Origin: Myxococcales bacterium
GTDB lineage: Bacteria; Myxococcota_A; UBA9042
Assembly: GCA_947491025.1 (NCBI GenBank)
Contig: CANLIC010000002.1
Location: forward strand, 1-64,000
Direction of reading: 5' to 3'
Length of the DNA stretch: 64,000 nt
Part shown: positions 16,917 through 26,008 of the stretch, piece after piece
How positions within the stretch are numbered: the stretch's first letter is position 1
How the letters are laid out: the number at the start of each line of letters is the position of its first letter
Made by a program: the position numbers and the translations under genes
The notes under the pieces: generated by a model
Told to the model about the DNA's origin: nothing
Databases searched by the model: none
Seen by the model: only the letters and a program-made list of their open reading frames with translations

Positions 16917-19409
16917 ATGCATGCAACGTTCGGCGGAGTTCATGGCCAGGCAGCGCGGGCGGTGGCACGCGGGGCGGCGTGGGCGGCGGTGACGGCGCTC
17001 TGGCTGCCGGCATTTGCCTTCGCAGCCGTGCCTTCCACGTTGACGATTGAGGGAGCGCTGCTCACGCCGTCCGGCGGCCCGGCTTCCGATGGCGACTACC
17101 CGCTGACGATGCGCGTGCGCGGCCCAGGCGACGCCGTGCTGCTCGAGGAGGGGCCGGAGACCGTCAAGGTCGTCGGCGGACGCTTCACCTGGCAGGTCGG
17201 CAAGAGCGGCAAGACCGCAGCCCTGGCCCAAGACGCCGCGTCGTGGCTGGGCGGTGCCACCGGGCTCAAGCTCGCGATCCAGGTCGGAAGCGACCCGGAG
17301 CTGGCGACGGTACCCTTGTCGAGCGTGCTTTCGGCCCTGCGCGCGGGGGTCGCCGAGTCCGTGCAGTGCAGCGGATGCATCGCGGCTGGCCACCTCGCCG
17401 TCAACTACGCCGGCTCGACCACGAAAGGCGGCCCGGCTGCGGATGTGAACTGCACGGGCTGCGTCTCGGTCGCGGAGTTGGCCTTTGACGCGGACCTCGA
17501 TCTCGCCGGCAACTCGCTCAAGGCCAAGAACGCCACCTTCACCGGCGACGTCGCGTCCAAGAACCTGACCGCACAAGGGATCACCGGCCAGACCGTGACG
17601 GCGGCGGCCTTCATCGGCGACGGCAGCAAGCTCACCGGCCTCGCCTTGCCCGCCGGCAATTGCCCCAAAGGCCAGGCGGTCACCGGCATCGCAAGCGACG
17701 GCAAGCTGGTCTGCGCAGCCATCAGCGCCGCGCTTCCGCCAGATGGCCTCGACGACGTCAGCGGGGGCGCGCTCTCCAACGAGTTCCAGGACGTGTTCAG
17801 CGGACCCACCAAGAACGTCCCCATCCCCGACAACACCGGCGCGGACGCGGTGTCGACCATCACGGTGCCGGACGTCGGGCTGGTCAAAGACCTCAAGATC
17901 CAGGTCAAGCTGAGCAACACCGATCTGGCCGCGGTCTCGATGGTGCTGCTGCCACCGGACGACAAGGCCAAGGGCATCTTGCTCTGCGACCCCTGCGGCG
18001 AGGTCGACGCCAAGGTCTTCGACGTCACCTACCCGAAGCCGACGGCCCCGAAATCGGGCGATCTCGGCAAATACATCGGAGCCTCGCCCAAGGGCACCTG
18101 GACGCTCAAGGTCAAGGACGCGGCGTTCTGCGTGCCGCAGAAGGTCGGCAATAAGGACATCTGCAACCTCAACGCCGGCACCGACGGCGTGATCCTCGAC
18201 TGGTCGATCACCATCGACACCGCCAGCAGCAGCAAGGTGCAGGTCAAGGGCGATCTAATCGTTCAGGGCGGCATCTCTTCGTCGAGCGGGCTGCTCATCG
18301 GCAGCGCCAACGCCAAGTGCGAGGCCGCGCTCTACGGCCGGCTGCGCATGGGCGACCCCGACGGCCTCGAGATCTGCAATGGCGTGGAGTGGGTGGCCGC
18401 CGTGCCTCGCCCGGTCTACTGGCAGGGCGGCTGCACCTCGCAGGGCGCCTCGGACTGGCGCTACTTCTGCACCAACCACACCGACCGCAACACGGCGAGC
18501 CGCTACCTGGACGTGAGCGCCGTCAACAGCGGCACGAGCCAGGACCCAGCGACGGGGCGCATCACCATCAAGATCGCAGGCTTCTACGACATCTTCCTGA
18601 ACAACTGGGGCGTCACGCACCACCGCCACTTCGAGCTCATCGTCAATGGGACGGTCGTCGGCGAGGGCCGGAACTACAACGCCGGCAACACCAATAACAG
18701 CCTCTCGTTCAGCCGGCGGCTGTGGCTCGAGAAGGGCGATCTCGTCAACGTCCGCCTCTACGCCGACAGCAACATCAACTGGTACGGCGCGACGGCGAAG
18801 TTGGGCGGGGCCACGCTGGCGCGCTCGACCTGGCTGCGCATCGAGTACGTCGGGCACCAGTGGAAGCAGAAGATCGTCTGCGGCGACGGCGAGCTCGACG
18901 CCGGCGAGGAGTGCGACGACGGCAACAGCAAGAACGACGACAGCTGCAGCAACGTCTGCAAGTCGAACCTGCCGGCCCAGATCGCGTGGAGCGAGGTCGT
19001 CACCAGCTCCCAGTCGCCAACCGTCGCGATGGGCACCATCGCCGGCATCCCGGGCAAGCAGATCGTCATCTACAAAATCGGCATCTGCGGCGACTCCGAC
19101 CAGTCCTCAGGGCCCAACGTCTTCCGGCTCGCCGGCGGCGGCCTCGACTTCTCGTGGGAGGCCTCAGGCCAGGGCAACACCGGCTCGACGCACGCCATCG
19201 GGCCGACGCCGCAGAAGAACGCCTCGCGCGGCTTCGTCTACAAGGAAGTCTCCTACACCGCCAACGCCGGCGCCAACCTGGACATCCAGTGGACCTACCA
19301 CGCCGACTGGGATGGCCACCGCTGCACCGACACCGACGAGCTCGGCAAGGCCTACGACGACCCGACCGCCAGCTCGGTGCGCGCGTGGGTGCTCTATGGC
19401 TACAAGTAG
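16917..19409 (+). CDS. secreted mosaic protein: P-domain, C1q/TNF-like domain, Cys-rich repeat
   Basis: 830 residues from the ATG at 16917 (GGGGG 4 nt upstream), with a signal peptide ending AFAFA. Residues ~35-270 resemble tail-fibre/collagen-like bacterial surface proteins (TFTGDVASKNLTAQG, AAFIGDGSKLTGL). Residues ~285-440 match a proprotein-convertase P-domain (VPDVGLVKDLKIQVKLSNTD ... GTWTLKVKD ... VILDWSITI). Residues ~495-645 form a C1q/TNF-like jelly roll (RYLDVSAVNSG ... GFYDIFLNN ... RRLWLEKGDLVNVRLYAD). Then one complete DUF4215-type myxobacterial Cys repeat (CGDGELDAGEECDDGNSKNDD) and a C-terminal beta domain. It follows the kinase gene by 20 bp and may share its transcript, but functionally looks like an independent surface or secreted binding protein. 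Confidence 0.85.
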   Translation: MHATFGGVHGQAARAVARGAAWAAVTALWLPAFAFAAVPSTLTIEGALLTPSGGPASDGDYPLTMRVRGPGDAVLLEEGPETVKVVGGRFTWQVGKSGKTAALAQDAASWLGGATGLKLAIQVGSDPELATVPLSSVLSALRAGVAESVQCSGCIAAGHLAVNYAGSTTKGGPAADVNCTGCVSVAELAFDADLDLAGNSLKAKNATFTGDVASKNLTAQGITGQTVTAAAFIGDGSKLTGLALPAGNCPKGQAVTGIASDGKLVCAAISAALPPDGLDDVSGGALSNEFQDVFSGPTKNVPIPDNTGADAVSTITVPDVGLVKDLKIQVKLSNTDLAAVSMVLLPPDDKAKGILLCDPCGEVDAKVFDVTYPKPTAPKSGDLGKYIGASPKGTWTLKVKDAAFCVPQKVGNKDICNLNAGTDGVILDWSITIDTASSSKVQVKGDLIVQGGISSSSGLLIGSANAKCEAALYGRLRMGDPDGLEICNGVEWVAAVPRPVYWQGGCTSQGASDWRYFCTNHTDRNTASRYLDVSAVNSGTSQDPATGRITIKIAGFYDIFLNNWGVTHHRHFELIVNGTVVGEGRNYNAGNTNNSLSFSRRLWLEKGDLVNVRLYADSNINWYGATAKLGGATLARSTWLRIEYVGHQWKQKIVCGDGELDAGEECDDGNSKNDDSCSNVCKSNLPAQIAWSEVVTSSQSPTVAMGTIAGIPGKQIVIYKIGICGDSDQSSGPNVFRLAGGGLDFSWEASGQGNTGSTHAIGPTPQKNASRGFVYKEVSYTANAGANLDIQWTYHADWDGHRCTDTDELGKAYDDPTASSVRAWVLYGYK

Positions 19410-19418
19410 CCAATAGCG

Positions 19419-19925
19419 CTACGAATCTTTGGTTGTCGCGCCGGCGAGCATCTCGGCTGAGCGCGGATCGCGCGGGCCCGCCTCGCGCTGCACCTCGACG
19501 CCGTGCATGTCCAAGTAGCTGCAGCCGTTGGCGCCGCCGTAGCCGCCGTCGACGACGATGACGCGGGCGATGCCGGCGTGGTGCAGCAGCTTGGCGCACA
19601 TCACGCAGGGCTCGCCGGTGACGATGAGCCAGGCGCCAGCGGTCGCCACGCCCGAGGCAGCGGCGTTGCAGATGACGTTCATCTCGGCGTGGTGGCAGCC
19701 GATTTCCATGCGCTCGCCCGAAGGCACGCCCTGAAGGTCGCGCAGGCACTGCTCGCCGCCGCAGAGGTCGCCACCGCCGCGCGGCCCGCCGTTGTAGCCG
19801 TCCATGAGGATGACGTTGCGACGCGGATCGAGCAGCAAGGCGCCGAATTTGCGGCGCGGGCAGTTGCTGGCCTTGCTCAAGGCGAGGCACTGCTCGATGC
19901 GAATCGCCAGGTGCTTGGGCTTCAT
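19419..19925 (-). CDS. deoxycytidylate (dCMP) deaminase
   Basis: 168 residues. Zinc motif intact: H79-A-E81 (HAEMN, catalytic glutamate) and P-C107-x-x-C110 (GEPCVMC). The insert GGPRGGGDLCGGEQCLRD between the first strands and the HAE motif is the hallmark that separates dCMP deaminases (ComEB/DCD1 type) from cytidine deaminases. It converts dCMP to dUMP, feeding thymidylate synthesis, in the cytoplasm. It lies only 9 bp from the convergent C1q-like gene and 60 bp downstream of the M48 protease gene on its own strand. The C-terminal ~20 residues after YLDMHG are non-conserved. Confidence 0.92.
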   Translation of the reverse strand: MKPKHLAIRIEQCLALSKASNCPRRKFGALLLDPRRNVILMDGYNGGPRGGGDLCGGEQCLRDLQGVPSGERMEIGCHHAEMNVICNAAASGVATAGAWLIVTGEPCVMCAKLLHHAGIARVIVVDGGYGGANGCSYLDMHGVEVQREAGPRDPRSAEMLAGATTKDS

Positions 19926-19985
19926 CTGCGCCTCCCCGCCGGGGCCTTGCGGCGGCCGGTACCGGGCGCAGGCTAGCGCCTGGGC

Positions 19986-21941
19986 TTACTCGCTGTCGAT
20001 CACCGCCAGCCGCTGCAAGACGCCATCCGCGGCGGCGAAGAGCACGCCGAGGCCGACGCCGTAGGGCTCGCAGGCGACCATGAAGGCGCGGGCCCCGATG
20101 TCGCTGACGCCCATCGACTGCATGCCATCGCCACAGGCGCAAGCGAATGCGTCGAGGCTTGGCAGGGCCACGGCGCCGGCCTCGACGATGCGCATCCGGG
20201 TCCGCAGCGGCTCCAGCGGCGGTGACGTCGCACCGGGCAGGTCGACGCTGACCCAGCGCATCGATGGGACGCGATCGGTCGGGCTGCTGGCCAGCGCGCA
20301 CGTGGTCACGCCGGTCGGCGACCCCGTCTGCTTGGCCACCTCGAGCGCCGGCAGCGTGTGCAGGAGCCGCCAACCCGCGGGACAGGCGCCGAGCTTGCGC
20401 TCAGGGGGCGGCGCTTCGGGCAGCTGCACCGGCGCGGGGCTCGGCGGCGTCCGCGACACGCAGCGCGGCGCGCCGGCCTGGGCATCGACGGGGACGCGCT
20501 TGGGCAGCTTGCCGAGCGCATCGACGACGGCGCCGAGCTGGGCGTGCGCACCGAGGCTCTTCTTGCGGGCAGCGATCTTGCGGCCCCAGGCGCCGAGCGC
20601 CTTGTCGTCGGTCTGCGGCGGGGTGGGCTCCTTGTCGAGCGCCTCCAGAAAGGCCACCAGCGCCAGGTTGGCCTGCAGCGCCAGGCGCACGGCCGGCGGT
20701 GCCGACTTGGGCGCCAACTTCTCCGCCTCTTGGCCGTGGCGTCGGGCGACGTCGGCCTCGCCGAGGTAGAAGGCGGCGCACGCGAGCCCCGCTTGGGTCG
20801 TCAGCCGGCCAGCGCCCATCTCCTCGGCCTCCTGGAGCAGCTTGCGCGCCAGGACGAGGTTGCGGCGGGCCGCCTCCTGCTCATCACCGGCGCCGCGGGT
20901 CACGGCGCCCGGCTCGGGCTCCTCCCACAGCGCGGTGTGGGCGGCGACGATGGGGGCGCAGCGCAGGTGGCTGGCGTTGACGGGCAGCTTGGCGTTGGCG
21001 AGCCAGGGCGCTTGCGGCGCAGCCTCCATCATCAGCACCAACGCGCGCGCCACCAGCATCTCGGGCAGCGGCACGCCGCGGCTGCGGATCAGCTCCTCGG
21101 CCCAGCCGAGCAGACGGGCGGCGGCCGCCGTCTCGCCCGAGAGCGCGAGCACCATGCTGGTCTGGTATACGCTCTCCAAGGGCTCAAAGTGGCTCAGCGC
21201 CTCGAGCATCAGGCCCTTGCGCTTCTGCAAGTCGAAGCGACGCACCTGGAATTCCTGGGCCAAGAAGGCGCCGACCGTGTCTTCGCGCGCCAGGGTCCGC
21301 GTGCTGTAGCCGCCGATGGCGGTGAAGAAGGCCGCGCGCTTGTCGGCCAGCTCCTCCTCGTTCTTGCCCTGCCCTGGCCGCTGGAAGGCGGCGAGCCCGC
21401 AGCCGCCCTGGTCGAAGTCGTTGGCGCGATGACCTAGCTCGTGGCCGATGACGAAGGCGAGAAAGGCGACCGGATAACGCTTGTCGTCAAAGACCAGCTT
21501 CACCAACGAGTACGGTACGTAGACCACAGGCGGCGCGCCGGGGCAGATGAAGGCGGTGGGCGAGAAGGGCCGCGCATCTTCGCCCTCGCCGTGCCGCGCA
21601 GCGTCGCCGAGCACCGTCAGCGCGGTCTGCCTTCCGGTCAGCGCGGCAAAGGGACGCTCGACGCGCTGCCAGACCTCGACGATGGCCCGGGTGCGCGGGT
21701 CAGCGCTCTCGAGGCGCGGGCCCTTCTCGGCGAATCGGCACATCGGCGGCGCGGGCTCCTGGTAGCCGGAGCCGGCGGCTGGGCGCGCGGCCTCGACCGC
21801 GGTGGCCAACACAGGCTCGGCGTGCGCGGGGGCCGTGAATCCAAGCGCAGCGACGCAGGCGGCGAATCGGAGGGCCATGGCGGTGCGCCACGATGGGCCG
21901 ATCGGGGCCAGGTTCGGGGATGAGCAGGAGCGGGTCGGCAT
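19986..21941 (-). CDS. exported M48-type zinc metalloprotease with helical-repeat tail
   Basis: 651 residues from the ATG at 21941 (GGAGG 8 nt upstream). A signal peptide (ALRFAACVAALGFTAPAHA) directs it out of the cytoplasm. The zinc motif VIGHELGHRAND gives H167, E168 and H171; a third ligand is probably in the NEEELADKRAAFF segment (E-x-x-x-D) ~35 residues later, the usual M48 spacing. Residues ~220-480 are alpha-helical and TPR-like, as in BepA-type periplasmic M48 proteases that pair a peptidase with TPRs for outer-membrane protein quality control. The last ~150 residues contain several Cys and are unfamiliar. It lies between the dCMP deaminase and the CHAT protease, on the same strand as both. 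Confidence 0.85.
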   Translation of the reverse strand: MPTRSCSSPNLAPIGPSWRTAMALRFAACVAALGFTAPAHAEPVLATAVEAARPAAGSGYQEPAPPMCRFAEKGPRLESADPRTRAIVEVWQRVERPFAALTGRQTALTVLGDAARHGEGEDARPFSPTAFICPGAPPVVYVPYSLVKLVFDDKRYPVAFLAFVIGHELGHRANDFDQGGCGLAAFQRPGQGKNEEELADKRAAFFTAIGGYSTRTLAREDTVGAFLAQEFQVRRFDLQKRKGLMLEALSHFEPLESVYQTSMVLALSGETAAAARLLGWAEELIRSRGVPLPEMLVARALVLMMEAAPQAPWLANAKLPVNASHLRCAPIVAAHTALWEEPEPGAVTRGAGDEQEAARRNLVLARKLLQEAEEMGAGRLTTQAGLACAAFYLGEADVARRHGQEAEKLAPKSAPPAVRLALQANLALVAFLEALDKEPTPPQTDDKALGAWGRKIAARKKSLGAHAQLGAVVDALGKLPKRVPVDAQAGAPRCVSRTPPSPAPVQLPEAPPPERKLGACPAGWRLLHTLPALEVAKQTGSPTGVTTCALASSPTDRVPSMRWVSVDLPGATSPPLEPLRTRMRIVEAGAVALPSLDAFACACGDGMQSMGVSDIGARAFMVACEPYGVGLGVLFAAADGVLQRLAVIDSE

Positions 21942-22064
21942 CGTCAGGTCCTCCATGGTGCGCCAGCAGAGACGCACACCGCCGCTCGGCGATCCGTGGC
22001 GCAACGTTCGACAGGCGCCATCGCTTCGTCAAGACGCGCTGCGGCGCGCCAGTCGGGTTGGGCG

Positions 22065-25000
22065 CTACGGCCGACCGGCGATGGGGACAAAGGCGCCCCA
22101 GAGAAAAGCCGAGCGCGTCACGCCGCGCCGCTCCAGGTCGACGATGAGCTGCAGACGCGCTGCTCGCATGGCGTCGACGACGGCGGTCGAGGGCAGCGGC
22201 GAAGAGACGCTCGTCCGCGCGCCTGCCTTGCTGGCCTTGGCTGGGGCGCCGCCCTCGGCGGACTGAATGCGCTCGTAGAAGGCCGCGAAGAGCGCCGACG
22301 TCTCGATCGATGGCACCTGCCAGAGCGAGGCGACGACCGAGCCGACGCCGGCGACGAGCAAGGCGCGGCCGAGGCCGACCGGGCCATCGGCGTTGGCGTT
22401 CTCGCCGAGCCCGGTCTCGCAGGCGGAGAGGACGACGAGGTCCGCGGCGCGCAGGTCGAGGCGTGCCAGGTCGCGGGCGGTGAGCAGGCCATCATCGGCG
22501 ATGCCGACGTCGCTCGCGCCGCCTTGGACGCGCCGGTTGCGGCCCGAGACGACGAGCGCCGACTGCCGCAGCGGGTCGAAGACCGGGTCGGCACGGATCT
22601 GATCGACCCCCATGCGCAACATCTCGGCCCGGCCCGCCTCGCTGATCTCGGTGCTGACGCAGGCCGCAGCCGGGGCAAAGTAGCCGTGGGAGGCGAGGTG
22701 GATCACCCGCCGACCCTCGAAGGCGTCGGTGAGCGCCGCCTCGGTGGCGGAGGGGCCGCTGACGAGCAGCGCCTCGCCGAGCCGCCGGCCGAGGGCCCTC
22801 GCGACAGCGTCGGCCTCGGTCTGCGGCAGCGCCGCCCAGTGCGCGTCTTGGCCGCAGACCATGGGTGCGGCGCGGGTGGCGCTCCGCACCGCCGCGGCGA
22901 CGCGCTTCGACCGGTCCTGCGCTGGCAGGTCGCCACACTTATCGCCGCCACAGAGACGCCAGGCCGCGACCGCGCTCTCTGCGCTCGACGCCGCAGCGTC
23001 GTAGTCGACGTCGCCGACGACGAGGGCGCCGCGCCCCGCCGGTCGCGCGGCGACCATGGGCGCCAAGGCCCCGGGGTGCGTGACGTACCCGACGCTGAGA
23101 TCATGGACGAGGTAGCGGCCGGCAGCGTCGGGCAGCGCGTCGAACGAGATGGCGTTGAGGTCCTCGGTCGGGGCGATCCAGACGCGCTTGAGGCCACCGA
23201 TGCGGGCCTGGAGCGGCTGCCAGACCGCCGCGCGCACGGCGGCTCCGGCTTCATCTTGCTGTTTGGCCGCTGCGGCGCAGAGCTGCATCTTGCGGCGCTT
23301 GGCGAAGCACGAAGTCGTTTCGGCGAGCGCCTTGCGATAGGCCGCGATCAGCGCGTCGACCTCCCGCGAGCCACCGAGCACATGTGCGCTGACCTGGCAG
23401 CGTGCGTCGACGACGAAAGCAGCGTAGTGGCCGCGCTGGGCTTTGCTGGCGTCTGCGAGGTGGGGCTCGACGTAGGCGACCAGCGCCGCCTGCTGCTTGG
23501 CGAGCGTGGCGCAAACCGCAGCGAGCGAGGGGCGCAAGGCGCGCTGGAGGTCGGCGAGCTCGGGCGCCAGCTTGAGCAAGCGGCCGTCTGCGGCGCTGAT
23601 CGCAGCGGCGACGCGGCGACGCTCGACCACTCGCTGCTCGGGCGTGAGCCTCACGCCACCGGCGGCGGCCTCCAGCGCCAGCTGCTCGCGGCTCAGCTCA
23701 CGTCGGGCCTCCAGGGCGGCTGCGAGCGCGGTCGTCCGGGCATTTCCTGCTTCGCCGCCGGCGGCGCCAGCCCGGCGCAAGACCCGCCACACGGTCTCGA
23801 CGCGTTGGGCAGCGCCGGTGAGCTGCATCGCCCACTCAAAGACGCGCGCCGGGTCGGCCTTGGTCCCGACGAGCCGCAGAATGGTGCCGCGCTCGTGGCC
23901 GAGCTGATGCGTGAGCACGAGCAGCTCGATGTCGGTCGCCGCCGCCGGAATCGCCGCGGACATGCGATCGAGCAGGCCTGCGACCAGCGTCCCAGCATCG
24001 TCCAGCAGCGCGCTGTCGAAGCCGAGCTCCAGGCGCGTCAGCAGCAGCTGGCTGCGGATGCCGCGCGTGGTCGGGTGCCAGGCGCCCAGCGAGTCGAGGG
24101 CCAATTGCTGCGCCTTCTGGTAGTGCGGCAGCGCCAACTTGGCCTTGCCATCGGCGAGCGCTGCGCCGGCGAGATTGGCCAGCGCCACCAGACAAAGCCG
24201 GTGGCCTTCCGGGTGGTGGCGGCGCAGGACGGCCAATGCCGCCTCGTAGACCGGCAACGCGGCGCCCGGCCCCTCGACCTGCTGCAACATGCCAGCGCGC
24301 ACCAAGAGCATCTCGCCGGTCTCGGGGTGCTCGGCTCCGCGCAAGGCGAGGGTGGCCCGAAATGCGGCCTCGATGCGCTCGCGGGCCTGCTTCTCATAGG
24401 TGGTGCGGTCGGCGCCGCGCGGCAGCATCGCCGCCGCCGCGAGCTGATACTGGCCGAGATTCCGCATCGACAAGATCCGCTGTGGGTGGTTGGCTGGGAG
24501 TCGCTGCCGCAGCTCGTCGACGCGCACCATCAGTGTGATTCCAGCCTGGATGTCTCCAGAGTCAAAGAGGATCTGACCGAGCATCTGCTGACTGACCGCC
24601 TTCTCGAACGGGTCGTGGCGCGGGTCGCGCTCCCAGGCCGCGATGGCGTCTTCGAGGAGGCTCCTGGCCACCTTCAGGTTGCCGAGCGACTTCTCGAGCC
24701 CTGCCAGATTGTTCAGTGAATAGGCGAGGTCCCGAGGATGCCGCCCGGGCAACCGCCGAAGCGCGAGCGACCGCTCGAGCATGGCGCGCCCCTCGTGGAA
24801 GCGGCCCTGTTCGGTGAGGTAGAGGCCGAGGTTGCTCAGCTCGGTCGCCGTCTGCTCCGAATCGGGCCCGGAAACCACCTGCCGGATGGCCAGCGACCGC
24901 TCCAGCGCCCGGCCCTGACAGGCGTAGTCGGCGAGCTCCGAGCAGGCGTTGGCCAGGTGGTTCCAGGAGGTGGCGACCAGAGGATCGTCGTCGCCGTGGG

Positions 25001-25901
25001 TCTTGGCGCGCTTGGCGATCGCCCCTTCGATCAGGGGGCGCGCGCGCGCCGGCTGCTGCAGCTCGACGGCGGCCTGGGCGATCATCACCTCGACGTCGGC
25101 GATGGCGGGATGATCGGTCTCCATCACCGCCGCGAAAATCGCCCGCGCGCCGAGGAAGGCCTCGCTGGCTGCGTCGAGCCGGCGCTGGGCGAGCCGGACG
25201 TGACCGAGCCGGACCTGGGCGTGGGCGGCCTCGACGTGGTCCTTGCCGAGCACCTGCCGGACAGCCTCAAGCGCCGCGCCCAAGCGCTGCGCCGCGCGGT
25301 CGAGGTCGCGGGCCCGAAAGGCCTGGACCCCTTCGATGGTCGCTTGCTGGGCCGCCGCCATCGCCGCCTTGCCTGCGTCGTTCAGCGCCACCGCCGGATT
25401 CCAGTCGACCCTGGCAACCTGTTCGTGGTCGGCATAGAGCCGTAGCAAGCGCCCCCACTCGGCGCTCTGCCCGGCCTCCTTGGCGACCTCGCGCACGTCG
25501 CGCTTCTGGTTGCGCGCCATCACGGCGACGTTGATGCCGAGGGGCCCCCAGCGCCGCACCATCAAGCACGCGGTCTCCGGCGGCCACGTGCAGCCCTGGA
25601 CGCACCACTCGAGGGCGTCCCCCTCCAGATGAGCGCACAGCGCGCGGGCGGCGGGGATGGCCTTCTGCAACAAGGCCTGCTTGTCGACTGGCGTGGGCGC
25701 AGGTGGGGAGCCTGTTGTCGCGGCGGCCGCTTCGTCCGTACCTGGCGCGACGGCGGGTGCGACTCCAGGCGCCGCAAAGGGCGCGACCGCAGGGGCCGCT
25801 GGAACCTGCCCCGGCGCCAGGACGACCGAAACGGCGAAGAGGGCGCCCGCAAGCGATGGCCTGCGCTTGCTGATGAACCTGCGGACGCGCTCGCCAATCA
25901 T
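22065..25901 (-). CDS. secreted TPR-CHAT caspase-like protease
   Basis: 1278 residues from the ATG at 25901 (GAGGAAGG 3 nt upstream). The N-terminus is signal-peptide-like (R-rich start, then AGALFAVSVVLAPGQVPAAPA). Residues ~150-720 are kinesin-light-chain-like TPRs (for example PRDLAYSLNNLAGLEKSLGN). Residues ~890-1270 are a CHAT domain with the catalytic dyad visible: H1072 in IHLASHGYF and C1161 in VVLSACETGLG, followed by the diagnostic GLGRALLVAGVGSVVASLWQVP. CHAT proteases belong to the caspase/separase clan. Known TPR-CHAT proteins act in regulated cell death and in type III-E CRISPR; neither context is present here, and the apparent export signal suggests an envelope role. Neighbouring genes also encode exported peptidases. 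Confidence 0.9.
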   Translation of the reverse strand: MIGERVRRFISKRRPSLAGALFAVSVVLAPGQVPAAPAVAPFAAPGVAPAVAPGTDEAAAATTGSPPAPTPVDKQALLQKAIPAARALCAHLEGDALEWCVQGCTWPPETACLMVRRWGPLGINVAVMARNQKRDVREVAKEAGQSAEWGRLLRLYADHEQVARVDWNPAVALNDAGKAAMAAAQQATIEGVQAFRARDLDRAAQRLGAALEAVRQVLGKDHVEAAHAQVRLGHVRLAQRRLDAASEAFLGARAIFAAVMETDHPAIADVEVMIAQAAVELQQPARARPLIEGAIAKRAKTHGDDDPLVATSWNHLANACSELADYACQGRALERSLAIRQVVSGPDSEQTATELSNLGLYLTEQGRFHEGRAMLERSLALRRLPGRHPRDLAYSLNNLAGLEKSLGNLKVARSLLEDAIAAWERDPRHDPFEKAVSQQMLGQILFDSGDIQAGITLMVRVDELRQRLPANHPQRILSMRNLGQYQLAAAAMLPRGADRTTYEKQARERIEAAFRATLALRGAEHPETGEMLLVRAGMLQQVEGPGAALPVYEAALAVLRRHHPEGHRLCLVALANLAGAALADGKAKLALPHYQKAQQLALDSLGAWHPTTRGIRSQLLLTRLELGFDSALLDDAGTLVAGLLDRMSAAIPAAATDIELLVLTHQLGHERGTILRLVGTKADPARVFEWAMQLTGAAQRVETVWRVLRRAGAAGGEAGNARTTALAAALEARRELSREQLALEAAAGGVRLTPEQRVVERRRVAAAISAADGRLLKLAPELADLQRALRPSLAAVCATLAKQQAALVAYVEPHLADASKAQRGHYAAFVVDARCQVSAHVLGGSREVDALIAAYRKALAETTSCFAKRRKMQLCAAAAKQQDEAGAAVRAAVWQPLQARIGGLKRVWIAPTEDLNAISFDALPDAAGRYLVHDLSVGYVTHPGALAPMVAARPAGRGALVVGDVDYDAAASSAESAVAAWRLCGGDKCGDLPAQDRSKRVAAAVRSATRAAPMVCGQDAHWAALPQTEADAVARALGRRLGEALLVSGPSATEAALTDAFEGRRVIHLASHGYFAPAAACVSTEISEAGRAEMLRMGVDQIRADPVFDPLRQSALVVSGRNRRVQGGASDVGIADDGLLTARDLARLDLRAADLVVLSACETGLGENANADGPVGLGRALLVAGVGSVVASLWQVPSIETSALFAAFYERIQSAEGGAPAKASKAGARTSVSSPLPSTAVVDAMRAARLQLIVDLERRGVTRSAFLWGAFVPIAGRP

Positions 25902-25935
25902 GTGCCTTCCTCGCAGCGAAATGGGCCCAAACGCA

Positions 25936-25975
25936 GTGCGGCCCGCGACGGAACCTGGTCCGCGGCGGGCCGCAC
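25936..25975 (-). terminator. candidate hairpin terminator
   Basis: Perfect 11-bp inverted repeat GTGCGGCCCGC (25936-25946) / GCGGGCCGCAC (25965-25975) with an 18-nt loop, just downstream of the stop of the minus-strand gene ending at 26009. On that strand the hairpin is followed by TGCGTTTGGG, a weak T tract, so termination strength is uncertain. Confidence 0.45.
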
Positions 25976-26008
25976 GGCGCGCGTCCGGATACGCCGGGCC
26001 GGTATCGG

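Noticed and set aside
22065-25901. CHAT protease as part of a type III-E CRISPR (Craspase) or gasdermin defence system
   Set aside because: No CRISPR repeats, no Cas7-11-like gene and no gasdermin-like gene in the window; the protein also appears exported.
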